A stretch of 64,000 nt of DNA from Bacteroidetes bacterium MED-G20 (GTDB taxonomy: Bacteria > Bacteroidota > Bacteroidia > Flavobacteriales_D > Parvicellaceae). Below are positions 34,376-43,078 of this stretch, piece by piece. The position numbers and the translations under genes were made by a program. Each line of letters begins with the position of its first letter. The first letter of the stretch is position 1. Where the stretch lies: the NCBI GenBank assembly GCA_905182745.1, contig CAJJCR010000008.1:124001-188000 (forward strand). The letters run 5' to 3'. The notes beneath the pieces were generated by a model that was not told the origin of the DNA, did no database searches, and was given only the letters and a program-made list of their open reading frames with translations.

Positions 34376-35788
34376 TTAAATAATTTTACCAATTAATGTT
34401 GCCGAAGTGAATCTTTCAATGAGTACATTTACATAATCTCCTTCCTTAGAATGTTCCTTAGGAAAAACAACTTTGTAATTTTCATCATTTCTTCCACAGT
34501 ATTCAAGTGCTGATTTCTTGGAAGGACCCTCTACTAAAACTTCCATTATTTTCCCAACAGAAGATTCATTATTTTTTAATGAGTGTTCTTTTTGAAGATC
34601 AATTACTTTTTGAAGTCTTGACTTTTTAATTTCTAATGGAACATTGTCTTTGTACTTTCTTTCTGCTAGAGTTTTAGGTCTCTCAGAATAAAAAAACATG
34701 TAAGAAAAATTAAACTCAACTTTTTTCATAAGGTCTAAAGTCTCCTGAAAATCTTCATCAGATTCTTCACAAAACCCTGTAATTACATCTGTAGAAATAG
34801 CACAATCTGGAATTATTTCTCTAATTGATTTTATTCTTTTTAAATACCACTCTTTGGAATAACCTCGATTCATCTTCTGAAGAATTTTGGAGCTTCCAGA
34901 CTGTACTGGTAAGTGTATGTAATTACAAATATTTTGGTATTTTTTCATCACGTGAACTACATCATCTGTCATGTCTTTGGGATGTGAAGTAGAAAACCTA
35001 ACTCGTAAGTCCTTAGCTACAAGAGCTACTTTTTCCAAAAGTTCAGAAAAGTTGGTGGTAGGAATGTTTTGGTCAATCACCTCTTCTTTTTTATTTATGT
35101 TCCATCTGTAGCTATCAACATTCTGCCCCAAAAGAATAACTTCTTTGTACCCTTTTTGGTGTAAGTCCTTAGCCTCGGCAACAATAGTAAGTGGACTTCT
35201 ACTTCTCTCTCTTCCTCTTGTAAAAGGAACTACGCAAAATGAACACATGTTGTCACAACCTCGCATTATGGATATAAATCCAGATATTCCCTTGCTGTCT
35301 AATCTTACAGGACTAATGTCTGCGTAGGTTTCTTCTCTTGACAATAAAACATTAACACTTTTTTGCCCTCCCTCCACTTCTTCTAAAAGGGTTGGTAAAT
35401 CTCTGTATGCATCCGGACCTACTACTAAGTCCACCAATTTCTCTTCTTCTAGTAAAGATTCTTTCATCCTTTCTGCCATACAGCCTAGGACACCAACGAT
35501 TAGTTTTGGATTTTGTTTTTTAAGCTTTTTGAAAGACTTAAGTCTATTTCTTACGGTAAATTCTGCTTTTTCACGTATTGAACAAGTATTAAGTAGTATC
35601 AAGTCAGATTCTTCGAGATTTCTTGTTGTGTTGTACCCATTTTTATCCAGAATAGAGGCAACAATTTCACTATCAGAAAAATTCATTTGACATCCATAAC
35701 TTTCTATATATAGCTTCTTAGAGTTGTTATTTAAACTGACTTTAAAAGTTGGATTTCCTTGTTTTTCCTCTAAAATAATCTTTTCCAT
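34376..35788 (-). CDS. miaB: tRNA-2-methylthio-N6-dimethylallyladenosine synthase
   Basis: Radical-SAM methylthiotransferase that modifies A37 of tRNAs reading UNN codons. 470 aa. The N-terminal cluster cysteines are in ESYGCQMNFSDSE, LLNTCSIREKA and VGVLGCMAERM. The radical-SAM triad is CDNMCSFC in MRGCDNMCSFCVVPFTRGRE near residue 178, and a TRAM domain ends it (IMEVLVEGPSKKS). First gene of the miaB-activator-lptE-TPR-secG operon. Confidence 0.96.
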   Translation of the reverse strand: MEKIILEEKQGNPTFKVSLNNNSKKLYIESYGCQMNFSDSEIVASILDKNGYNTTRNLEESDLILLNTCSIREKAEFTVRNRLKSFKKLKKQNPKLIVGVLGCMAERMKESLLEEEKLVDLVVGPDAYRDLPTLLEEVEGGQKSVNVLLSREETYADISPVRLDSKGISGFISIMRGCDNMCSFCVVPFTRGRERSRSPLTIVAEAKDLHQKGYKEVILLGQNVDSYRWNINKKEEVIDQNIPTTNFSELLEKVALVAKDLRVRFSTSHPKDMTDDVVHVMKKYQNICNYIHLPVQSGSSKILQKMNRGYSKEWYLKRIKSIREIIPDCAISTDVITGFCEESDEDFQETLDLMKKVEFNFSYMFFYSERPKTLAERKYKDNVPLEIKKSRLQKVIDLQKEHSLKNNESSVGKIMEVLVEGPSKKSALEYCGRNDENYKVVFPKEHSKEGDYVNVLIERFTSATLIGKII

Positions 35789-35804
35789 TTAAGCAAATAT
35801 TGTA

Positions 35805-35812
35805 CAAAGATA
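35805..35812 (-). promoter_or_regulatory. Candidate miaB -7 promoter element
   Basis: On the minus strand TATCTTTG reads from 35812 to 35805, an exact TAnnTTTG match placing the start about 10 nt before the miaB ATG. No clear TTTG lies 19 bases upstream. The remaining miaB-topA spacer (to 35969) shows only A/T-rich sequence. Confidence 0.4.
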
Positions 35813-35969
35813 ATTCAAATCTGTTAACTGCCATTATGACAGTGTTAATTATTGATAAATAAATGTACTTATACCTAAAAAAAGTTAATCATTTCTTATT
35901 GCGAATTGTTCAATCAACTATATTTTTATTTCTTTGCATTCTTTTGTTAGTGTAATAAAAAGTATTTAA

Positions 35970-38399
35970 ATGAATAATTTAGTAATAGTAGAGTCCCCAG
36001 CAAAAGCCAAAACCATCGAAGGTTTTTTAGGAAGTGAATTTATTGTAAAATCATGTTACGGACATATCCGGGAATTACCTAGAAAAGGAGACCCAATTGA
36101 TATTGAAAATAATTTCAATCCTACATATGTGGTCCCGCAAGAAAAGAAAAAAGTAGTCAATGAACTTTTAAGTATTGCAAAGAAATGTAAAACTGTGTGG
36201 TTAGCAACGGATGAGGACCGTGAGGGAGAGGCAATTTCATGGCATTTATTACATGCATTAAAATTAAATACTAATAATACTAAAAGAATAACTTTTAATG
36301 AAATTACTAAAAAGGCAGTTTTAAAAGCTGTAGACTCCCCAAGGTTAATAAATGAAGACTTAGTAAATTCTCAGCAAGCTAGAAGAATTCTCGATAGAAT
36401 TGTAGGTTTTGAATTATCTCCAGTTTTATGGAGAAAAATTAGACCAAGCCTTTCTGCTGGTAGAGTGCAGTCTGTTACTGTGAAATTAATCGTAGAAAGA
36501 GAAAACAAAATATTAAATCACAAGCCAATTGAAACATTCAAAGTGGTTGCTGAGTTTGAATCTAAGGGTGTTGTATTTAAAGCTGAATTGGCATCAAACT
36601 TTTCTTCTTTCAAAGAGGCTGAAATTTTTCTAGAGGTTGCTAAAGGTAAAGAATTCAAAGTAAAAAAAATTACTCAAAAACCCGGTAAAAGAACACCATC
36701 TGCACCATTTATCACTTCTACTTTGCAGCAAGAAGCCAGTAGAGTATTAGGCTTCAATGTTTCAAGAACGATGTCTGTTGCTCAAAGGCTTTATGAATCT
36801 GGAAGAATCACCTATATGAGAACAGACTCTGTGAGTCTTTCTAATGATGCAATGACCGCAATTCAAAAACAAATTGAAAAAGATTTTGGATCTAATTTTT
36901 CAAATCCTAGAAAATTCCAGAACAAGAATAAATCTGCCCAAGAGGCCCATGAAGCGATAAGGCCTTCTAATTTTTCAATTAGTTCCATTGGAGATGGATC
37001 ACCTGAAGATAAGTTGTACACCTTAATTTGGAAAAAAACCATGGCTTCACAAATGAGTGATGCGGAAATTGAAAGAACTACAATTGAAATTGGTCATAAC
37101 GAACAAGAACAGAACTTCAATACTATTGGAGAAGTAATAAAGTTTGAAGGTTTTTTAAAGCTATATAAGTCTGCTAATTCAGATAGTAAAAGTGAGGAGT
37201 TGCCAGATGTTTCTCAGGGAGAAATATTGAATTGTAACGAAATTTCTGCAACTCAAAAATTCTCAAGACCACCTGCAAGATTTACCGAAGCATCTTTGGT
37301 TAAAAAACTGGAGGAATTAGGAATAGGAAGACCATCCACTTACGCTCCAACTATTAAAACTATTCAGGACAGAGGATATGTGGAAAATAAAGATATTGAA
37401 GGCAACTCTAGGGCTATAAAGCAACTTGTATTAAAAGAAGACATTATTAATAAAATTGATTTAAGTGAAAATTTTGGTGCAGATAGAAAAAAACTCTTTC
37501 CCACTACAACTGGTGAAGTGGTAAATGAATTTCTTGTGGAGCATTTCAAAAACATTATGGATTACAATTTTACTGCTGATATTGAAAAAGAATTGGATTC
37601 AATTGCAAAAGGTGAATTGTTATGGACTGATATGTTGTCCAGTTTTTACTCTCCATTTCATAAAACTATAGAACATACCAAAGAGAATGCAGAAAGAGCC
37701 AATGGTGAAAGACTGCTTGGCAAAGACCCAGCAAGTGGAGAGCCATTATATGTTAAGCTAGGGAAGTATGGGCCTATTGCACAAATTGGAGAGACATCTG
37801 ATGAGACTAAAAAACCTAAGTTTGCAAGCTTAAAAGAGGGTCAACATATTAAAACTATTTCTTTAGAAGAAGCTTTAAAATTGTTTGATTATCCAAAACC
37901 TTTAGGGGAGCACGAAAATTCAGAGGTTACCATTAAGGTTGGAAGATTTGGTCCATATATACAATTTGGCACTGAGAATGTTTCAATTCCAAAAGGTACT
38001 GAGCCAGACGAGGTTTTATTAGAAAATGCTATTGCTTTAATTAATGAAAAAAGAGCAGCAAATGCACCAATTGCAGAATATGAAAACCTTCCAGTATCTA
38101 AAGGAAAAGGCAGATTTGGACCGTTTATTAAATGGAACGATTTATTTATTAATGTAAATAAGAAATACGATTTTGACAATCTTTCTAACGAAGATATAAT
38201 AGAATTAATCGAAGCAAAGAAGAAAAAAGAAATAGAAAAAGTCGTCCAAAACTGGGAGCAAGAGGGCATTTCGATTGAAAAAGGAAGATGGGGCAAATTC
38301 TTTGTTATTTCTGGCAAGAAGAAAAAACAATTAGCTCCTGCAAAAGATCCTGCTAAAATAACTTTAGAAGAAGCCAAATCTTTTTTAAAAGTAAAATAA
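35970..38399 (+). CDS. topA: DNA topoisomerase I
   Basis: Relaxes negative supercoils; 809 aa. The N-terminal Toprim domain shows VIVESPAKAKTIEGFLG and the acidic DEDREGEAISWH near residue 78. The nucleophile Tyr is in RITYMRTDSVSLS near residue 282. RPPARFTEASLVKKLEELGI and GIGRPSTYAP are further type IA blocks. The C terminus has glycine-rich Toprim_C repeats (GRFGPYIQFG, GRFGPFIKW) in place of cysteine zinc fingers. The arginase-like gene starts directly after its stop. Confidence 0.97.
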   Translation: MNNLVIVESPAKAKTIEGFLGSEFIVKSCYGHIRELPRKGDPIDIENNFNPTYVVPQEKKKVVNELLSIAKKCKTVWLATDEDREGEAISWHLLHALKLNTNNTKRITFNEITKKAVLKAVDSPRLINEDLVNSQQARRILDRIVGFELSPVLWRKIRPSLSAGRVQSVTVKLIVERENKILNHKPIETFKVVAEFESKGVVFKAELASNFSSFKEAEIFLEVAKGKEFKVKKITQKPGKRTPSAPFITSTLQQEASRVLGFNVSRTMSVAQRLYESGRITYMRTDSVSLSNDAMTAIQKQIEKDFGSNFSNPRKFQNKNKSAQEAHEAIRPSNFSISSIGDGSPEDKLYTLIWKKTMASQMSDAEIERTTIEIGHNEQEQNFNTIGEVIKFEGFLKLYKSANSDSKSEELPDVSQGEILNCNEISATQKFSRPPARFTEASLVKKLEELGIGRPSTYAPTIKTIQDRGYVENKDIEGNSRAIKQLVLKEDIINKIDLSENFGADRKKLFPTTTGEVVNEFLVEHFKNIMDYNFTADIEKELDSIAKGELLWTDMLSSFYSPFHKTIEHTKENAERANGERLLGKDPASGEPLYVKLGKYGPIAQIGETSDETKKPKFASLKEGQHIKTISLEEALKLFDYPKPLGEHENSEVTIKVGRFGPYIQFGTENVSIPKGTEPDEVLLENAIALINEKRAANAPIAEYENLPVSKGKGRFGPFIKWNDLFINVNKKYDFDNLSNEDIIELIEAKKKKEIEKVVQNWEQEGISIEKGRWGKFFVISGKKKKQLAPAKDPAKITLEEAKSFLKVK

Positions 38400-39548
38400 A
38401 TGAGTCTTGAAATTTATTTCAAACCGATTCATTCAATTGAGTTTTCTAAAAACTCAGTTGGAAGCATTGTTGATTCTCATGTAGATAGCTTTCCTGATTG
38501 GGAATTGTCTGATATTGTTTTTTTAACAATCAATGAAAATAGAGGAAGCTCTAGCCAAAAAAATAATGAAATAGACCATTACTCAATAAGAAATAAACTT
38601 TATAATTTTAAGTGGGAAAGCTCCTTAGCTATTTCAGACCTTGGTGTTTTAGACGCTGGTTCTTCTCTTAAGGATACCTATGCTGCTTTAAAGGAAATCA
38701 CTTTTGAAATTCAAAAAAAAAGTAAGCTTTTGGTTTTATTAGGGGGTTCTCAAGATTTAACTTTTGCCAATTATTTAGGTTATGAGCAACTAGAGCAACC
38801 TGTTAATTTAACGTGCATTGACCATAGTTTTGATGTGGTTGTTGACCAAGGTCAAGAAATTTCTGATAAAAACTATATTAACCACTTACTGCTACATAGT
38901 CCCAATAATTTATTTAATTTTTCAATTCTTGGCTGTCAGCAATATTATGTTGGATCTGATGACCTAAGGTTTTTTGACGAACTTTTTTTTGATTATGTTC
39001 GACTTGGAGACCTTCAAAATAACATTTCCAAATCGGAACCCATTTTAAGAAATACCGATCTCCTGAGTGTCGATTTATCCTCGTTGAGGAATTCTGAATT
39101 TAAAAACAGCGCCTCCAATCATCCAAATGGGTTTTTTGGCAATGAAATGTGTCAAATGATTAAATATGCTGGGCTAAGTGATAAGGTTTCAAGTGTTGGT
39201 TTTTACAATTTAAAGCCCGGGGATATTAGCGAGGTAGATGCTGAGTTAGTAGCTCAGTTAATATTCTTTTTAATAATGGGATTTTCTCAAAGAAAAAACG
39301 ATTTTCCTGTAGGAAGTAAAAAGGATTTAATTAAGTATTCTGTTTATCACGAAGATTCTAAACACAACCTTATTTTTCATAAAAGTAAAAAGACTGAAAG
39401 ATGGTGGTTGGAAGTGCCTTATCCACCTACAAAAGATTTCAAATTTGAGCGCCATCACTTAATTCCTTGTAACTACGAAGATTATAAAATCGCACAAAAT
39501 GGAGTTATTCCGGATTTGTGGTGGAAGACCTACAGGAAGTTAAATTAG
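38400..39548 (+). CDS. Arginase/formimidoylglutamase-fold protein with degenerate metal site
   Basis: A 382 aa protein recognised as arginase-like from its order of blocks. Active members use GGDHS, DAHxDxR and SxDxDxxDP to bind two Mn ions. Here the matching sites read GGSQD (near residue 116), IDHSFD (near 139) and SVDLSSLR (near 223). His of the first motif and the second Asp of the last are gone, so hydrolysis of guanidino or formimino substrates is doubtful. It follows topA with no gap and precedes porP-gldKLMN by about 100 bp. Databases would probably label it formimidoylglutamase; I would treat that as a fold call only. Confidence 0.65.
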   Translation: MSLEIYFKPIHSIEFSKNSVGSIVDSHVDSFPDWELSDIVFLTINENRGSSSQKNNEIDHYSIRNKLYNFKWESSLAISDLGVLDAGSSLKDTYAALKEITFEIQKKSKLLVLLGGSQDLTFANYLGYEQLEQPVNLTCIDHSFDVVVDQGQEISDKNYINHLLLHSPNNLFNFSILGCQQYYVGSDDLRFFDELFFDYVRLGDLQNNISKSEPILRNTDLLSVDLSSLRNSEFKNSASNHPNGFFGNEMCQMIKYAGLSDKVSSVGFYNLKPGDISEVDAELVAQLIFFLIMGFSQRKNDFPVGSKKDLIKYSVYHEDSKHNLIFHKSKKTERWWLEVPYPPTKDFKFERHHLIPCNYEDYKIAQNGVIPDLWWKTYRKLN

Positions 39549-39655
39549 TTGATAAAATATTATATTTACAAGTTAAATTTTGTATTTTCGGGAATTATTA
39601 AAATTTGTTAATTAGCAACATTATTGAGGTAAAATATTGATATTCAGATGAATAA

Positions 39656-40603
39656 ATGAAAAAAACTATTACTTACATACTACTTATCATCCTTTCGGGG
39701 AATGTTGTTGCACAACAAGATTATCAAATTACACACTACATGTTCGATAATTTGTCTTTCAATCCAGGTTATGCTGGAATGAGTAAAAATATTAATGCAA
39801 CAATGATTGCAAGGCAACAATGGTCCGGATTTTCAGGTAGTCCAACAACTGCTATGGTCAACGTTCATGCACCTGTTGGGTTAGTTAGAGGAGGTTTAGG
39901 ACTAACTTATGTTTCCGATCAATTGGGTTTCGAGAAAAATAGTATTGTAAGGTTAAATTATTCTTATCATTTACCTATTGGTGCAGGACAATTAGGAATT
40001 GGAGCTAGTATTGGGGTAATTCAAAAAAGTCTTGATGCAGAATGGAGAACTCCCTCAGGAACTAGTTGGGAATTAGACAATTCAATTCCTGGAGTTGCAG
40101 GGACTCAAGGAGGAAGTGTTTCGCAATCAACACCTGATGTAAATATTGGACTTTTTTATTCCACTAAAGAATTATATTTCGGATTTTCAACTACCCATTT
40201 AGGTGGTTTTAATATGGATGATCTAAACATTCAAAACGTTCACCATTATTGGGTAACTGCAGGATTTAATTACGATTTAAATCCAGACATTCAACTTAGG
40301 CCAAGTATTTTAATTAAATCTGATGCCTCATCTTCAATAATGGATGTAAATATTAATGCACTCTATAAAAATATGCTTTGGGCTGGTTTGACTTACAGGT
40401 TTGGAGATGAGATTTCCCCAATGGTTGGTTACAAATATCCATTTTCGGACGGAAGTGTATTAAGAATTGGTTATGCCTATGGAATTACAACAAGCGTTAT
40501 TGGTAACTATAGTAATGGCTCCCACGATATTATGCTAAATTACAATTTTAAAATATCTAAGCCTGCACCAATTGAAAAATCCAAAAATCCTCGTTTTTTA
40601 TAA
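39656..40603 (+). CDS. porP: PorP/SprF-family type IX secretion outer-membrane protein
   Basis: A 315 aa beta-barrel of the PorP/SprF family. A signal peptide (ITYILLIILSGNVVAQQ) is followed by QITHYMFDNLSFNPGYAGM, the family N-terminal signature, then ARQQWSGFSGSPTTAMVNVH, repeated glycine-rich strands and PMVGYKYPFSDGSVLRIGYA. The position directly before gldK matches porP in Porphyromonas gingivalis. It probably works with the GldK/GldN ring in moving or anchoring secreted adhesins. Confidence 0.9.
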   Translation: MKKTITYILLIILSGNVVAQQDYQITHYMFDNLSFNPGYAGMSKNINATMIARQQWSGFSGSPTTAMVNVHAPVGLVRGGLGLTYVSDQLGFEKNSIVRLNYSYHLPIGAGQLGIGASIGVIQKSLDAEWRTPSGTSWELDNSIPGVAGTQGGSVSQSTPDVNIGLFYSTKELYFGFSTTHLGGFNMDDLNIQNVHHYWVTAGFNYDLNPDIQLRPSILIKSDASSSIMDVNINALYKNMLWAGLTYRFGDEISPMVGYKYPFSDGSVLRIGYAYGITTSVIGNYSNGSHDIMLNYNFKISKPAPIEKSKNPRFL

Positions 40604-40687
40604 AAAATGAAACTATTTAAATCAAATATCGTTATAGGAGTTCCATCAAGCCATTTTTGCTCTGGATTAAAGATAAAAAGCTTTAAA

Positions 40688-42181
40688 ATGAAGAAATTAT
40701 TATATTTTATTTTAGTTGTCTTAACTATTACTAGTTGCACAACACAGTCAAGTAACGGTCATTTAGTAGGAGCCCCAGGAAGACCACTCGGGTTTCAAGC
40801 TGATCCTTATGGTATGTTGTATATACAGTCAGGTGCCTTTAATATGGGCCAAAGTGATGAAGATGTTCCTAATACACATAATAACAAAACAAAAACTGTT
40901 TCTGTTGCTGCATTTTATATGGATCAAACAGAAATTACTAATAATGAATATCGTCAATTTGTAAATTATGTAAAAGATTCTATTGCCAGAAGAATTTTAG
41001 GTGCTGAATTTCAAGATAGATTCCTTATTCCTACCTATGATGATGAGTTACAAGAAAAAGGAGAAGACGAATGGCGATTAAATTGGGACGAAAGATTTGA
41101 TTATATATCTTTTAATCCTGCCAAAGAACAAAATATTGATTACGCTCCATTATTAGCATCAATGTTTTTAAATGAAAGTGACAGATTTTATTCAAGAAAA
41201 GAAATTGACACAAGAAAGTTAATGTTTGAATACTACTGGGTTGATTTGCAAGAAGCTGCTAGAAAAGGTAGACCTTTAGTTAAAAGAATATCAAATTCAG
41301 CTGCAGAAGTAGATCCTGACCATAGAGTTAAAATGAAAAATCCAGATATGGCTTTTCCTGTTGATCCAGGGCAAATTAGTGGTAGAGATTTAAATTTAGG
41401 AGTTAGAAACAGCAAAGGTCAAAACAACGCTATAAGAGGACATGAAGATCGTTCTAGATTTATTATCAAAGAAGTTATAAATGTTTACCCTGATACGTTA
41501 TGTTGGATTCATGATTTCACCTATTCAAATAACGAATATATGACTAACATGTATTTCTGGCACCCAGCATATGACGAATATCCAGTGGTTGGAGTTACTT
41601 GGCAACAGTGTAATGCTTTTAATGTTTGGAGAACTCAATTACTAAATTCGTGGAGAAAAGCACATTTTGAGACTTATGTACAGGACTTTAGACTTCCTAG
41701 TGAAACAGAGTGGGAGTACGCTGCAAGAGGCGGTTTAGATAATAATCCATACCCATGGGGAGGTCCTTATGCTAGAAATTCAAGAGGATGTTTCTTAGGG
41801 AACTTTAAACCTATAAGAGGTCGTTACATGGAAGATGGAGGTTTTCATACTGTAAAAGCTAGTTCGTACCATCCTAATGATTTTGGATTGTACTGTATGG
41901 CTGGTAATGTTGCTGAGTGGTGTAGAACAGCTTACGATGAATCAATGTATGAGTATGGACACGATATGAATACTGAATATGTTTACAATGCATTGGATCA
42001 CGATCCACCTTCAATGAAAAGAAAAGTAATTAGAGGAGGATCTTGGAAAGACATAGGCTTTTATCTTCAAACAGGGACAAGAACTTATGAATACCAAGAT
42101 ACTGCAAAAAGCTATATTGGCTTTCGTAGCGTAATGAACTACCTAGGTAGAGGCGGTCCTAACAGAGAAGGAGATTTTTAA
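40688..42181 (+). CDS. gldK: Gliding motility/T9SS lipoprotein GldK
   Basis: Outer-membrane lipoprotein that forms the periplasmic ring with GldN. The ATG at 40688 is chosen over the in-frame 40607 because it starts a proper lipoprotein signal (MKKLLYFILVVLTITSC). The mature part has the formylglycine-generating-enzyme/sulfatase-modifying fold: MDQTEITNNEYRQFVNYV near residue 90, FRLPSETEWEYAARGG near 340, and MAGNVAEWCRTAYDES and VIRGGSWKD near the end. About 497 aa. Catalytic cysteines for formylglycine chemistry are not expected in GldK. Confidence 0.95.
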   Translation: MKKLLYFILVVLTITSCTTQSSNGHLVGAPGRPLGFQADPYGMLYIQSGAFNMGQSDEDVPNTHNNKTKTVSVAAFYMDQTEITNNEYRQFVNYVKDSIARRILGAEFQDRFLIPTYDDELQEKGEDEWRLNWDERFDYISFNPAKEQNIDYAPLLASMFLNESDRFYSRKEIDTRKLMFEYYWVDLQEAARKGRPLVKRISNSAAEVDPDHRVKMKNPDMAFPVDPGQISGRDLNLGVRNSKGQNNAIRGHEDRSRFIIKEVINVYPDTLCWIHDFTYSNNEYMTNMYFWHPAYDEYPVVGVTWQQCNAFNVWRTQLLNSWRKAHFETYVQDFRLPSETEWEYAARGGLDNNPYPWGGPYARNSRGCFLGNFKPIRGRYMEDGGFHTVKASSYHPNDFGLYCMAGNVAEWCRTAYDESMYEYGHDMNTEYVYNALDHDPPSMKRKVIRGGSWKDIGFYLQTGTRTYEYQDTAKSYIGFRSVMNYLGRGGPNREGDF

Positions 42182-42230
42182 AATAAATTAGAATAATTAA
42201 ATAAATACAAAATAATAAAAAAATAAAATT

Positions 42231-43046
42231 ATGAGTTCAGGAGATAGTTTTTTTGAAAGTAAGAAGTTTAAAACAATAATGAAATATGTGTACGGTTACG
42301 GAGGGGCAATTGTTATCATTGGTGCGATGTTTAAAATTCAACACTGGCCAGGTGCAACAATTATGTTAATTGGTGGTCTTGGTATTGAAGCTGTTATTTT
42401 TATGTTATCTGCTCACGAACCGTTACATGAGGAATTAGATTGGACCATCGCTTATCCTGAATTAGCTCTAGGTCACTCAGATGACGACCATACTCCAAAC
42501 GAATTACCAAGTTCTAGTGACGAATCTGTAGTTGAGCAATTAGACAACATGTTAGCTAAGGCTAAGATTGAACCTGAATTAATCGAAAGCCTAGGTGCAG
42601 GAATGAAAAGTTTAAGTGATAATGCTGGTAAACTTGGTGATATAAGTTCGGCTTCTGATGCGACAAACGAATATGTTGATAATTTAAAAGGAGCTTCTAG
42701 TAAAGTTGGAGAACTTTCTAACGCTTACGACCAAGCAGCAAATTCAATTAAAGAAATCACCTCTGTTTCATCTGGTAATTCAAACTTTGGCGACCAATTA
42801 GATAAAGTATCTGGGAATCTAACTCAGCTTAACAATTTATATGAGATGCAGCTAGAAGGTGTTTCTGCACTTTCAAAGGCTAGTGATGAAATGTCTTCTG
42901 GAATTACCAATATTGTATCTAATCTTCAGTCTTCTGTAGATGATACTAAGAAGTACAAAGAAACTATGTCTGATTTAACATCTAACCTTGCTGCTTTAAA
43001 TTCAGTTTATGGAAATATGTTGTCTGCAATGAATGTCAATAAGTAA
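42231..43046 (+). CDS. gldL: T9SS/gliding motor protein GldL
   Basis: Inner-membrane partner of GldM in the proton-driven motor that powers T9SS and gliding. 271 aa. Two N-terminal membrane helices (about residues 20-35 and 43-60) are joined by KIQHWPGA. The second carries a buried glutamate, Glu53 in GGLGIEAVIFML, the residue type linked to proton use in this family. The cytoplasmic remainder is a long helical, Ser/Asn/Asp-rich coiled segment. It precedes gldM by 32 bp. Confidence 0.95.
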   Translation: MSSGDSFFESKKFKTIMKYVYGYGGAIVIIGAMFKIQHWPGATIMLIGGLGIEAVIFMLSAHEPLHEELDWTIAYPELALGHSDDDHTPNELPSSSDESVVEQLDNMLAKAKIEPELIESLGAGMKSLSDNAGKLGDISSASDATNEYVDNLKGASSKVGELSNAYDQAANSIKEITSVSSGNSNFGDQLDKVSGNLTQLNNLYEMQLEGVSALSKASDEMSSGITNIVSNLQSSVDDTKKYKETMSDLTSNLAALNSVYGNMLSAMNVNK

Positions 43047-43078
43047 TTAATAACTAATAGTAAATTAAAAATTAGATT

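Noticed and set aside
35820-35860. Inverted repeat in the miaB-topA spacer (TTAACTGCCAT / ATGACAGTGTTAA)
   Set aside because: The arms differ in length and pair only partly; in A/T-rich DNA this may be chance.
40607-40687. Earlier ATG start for gldK at 40607
   Set aside because: It would put 27 residues ahead of a complete lipoprotein signal; the ATG at 40688 gives the proper N terminus.
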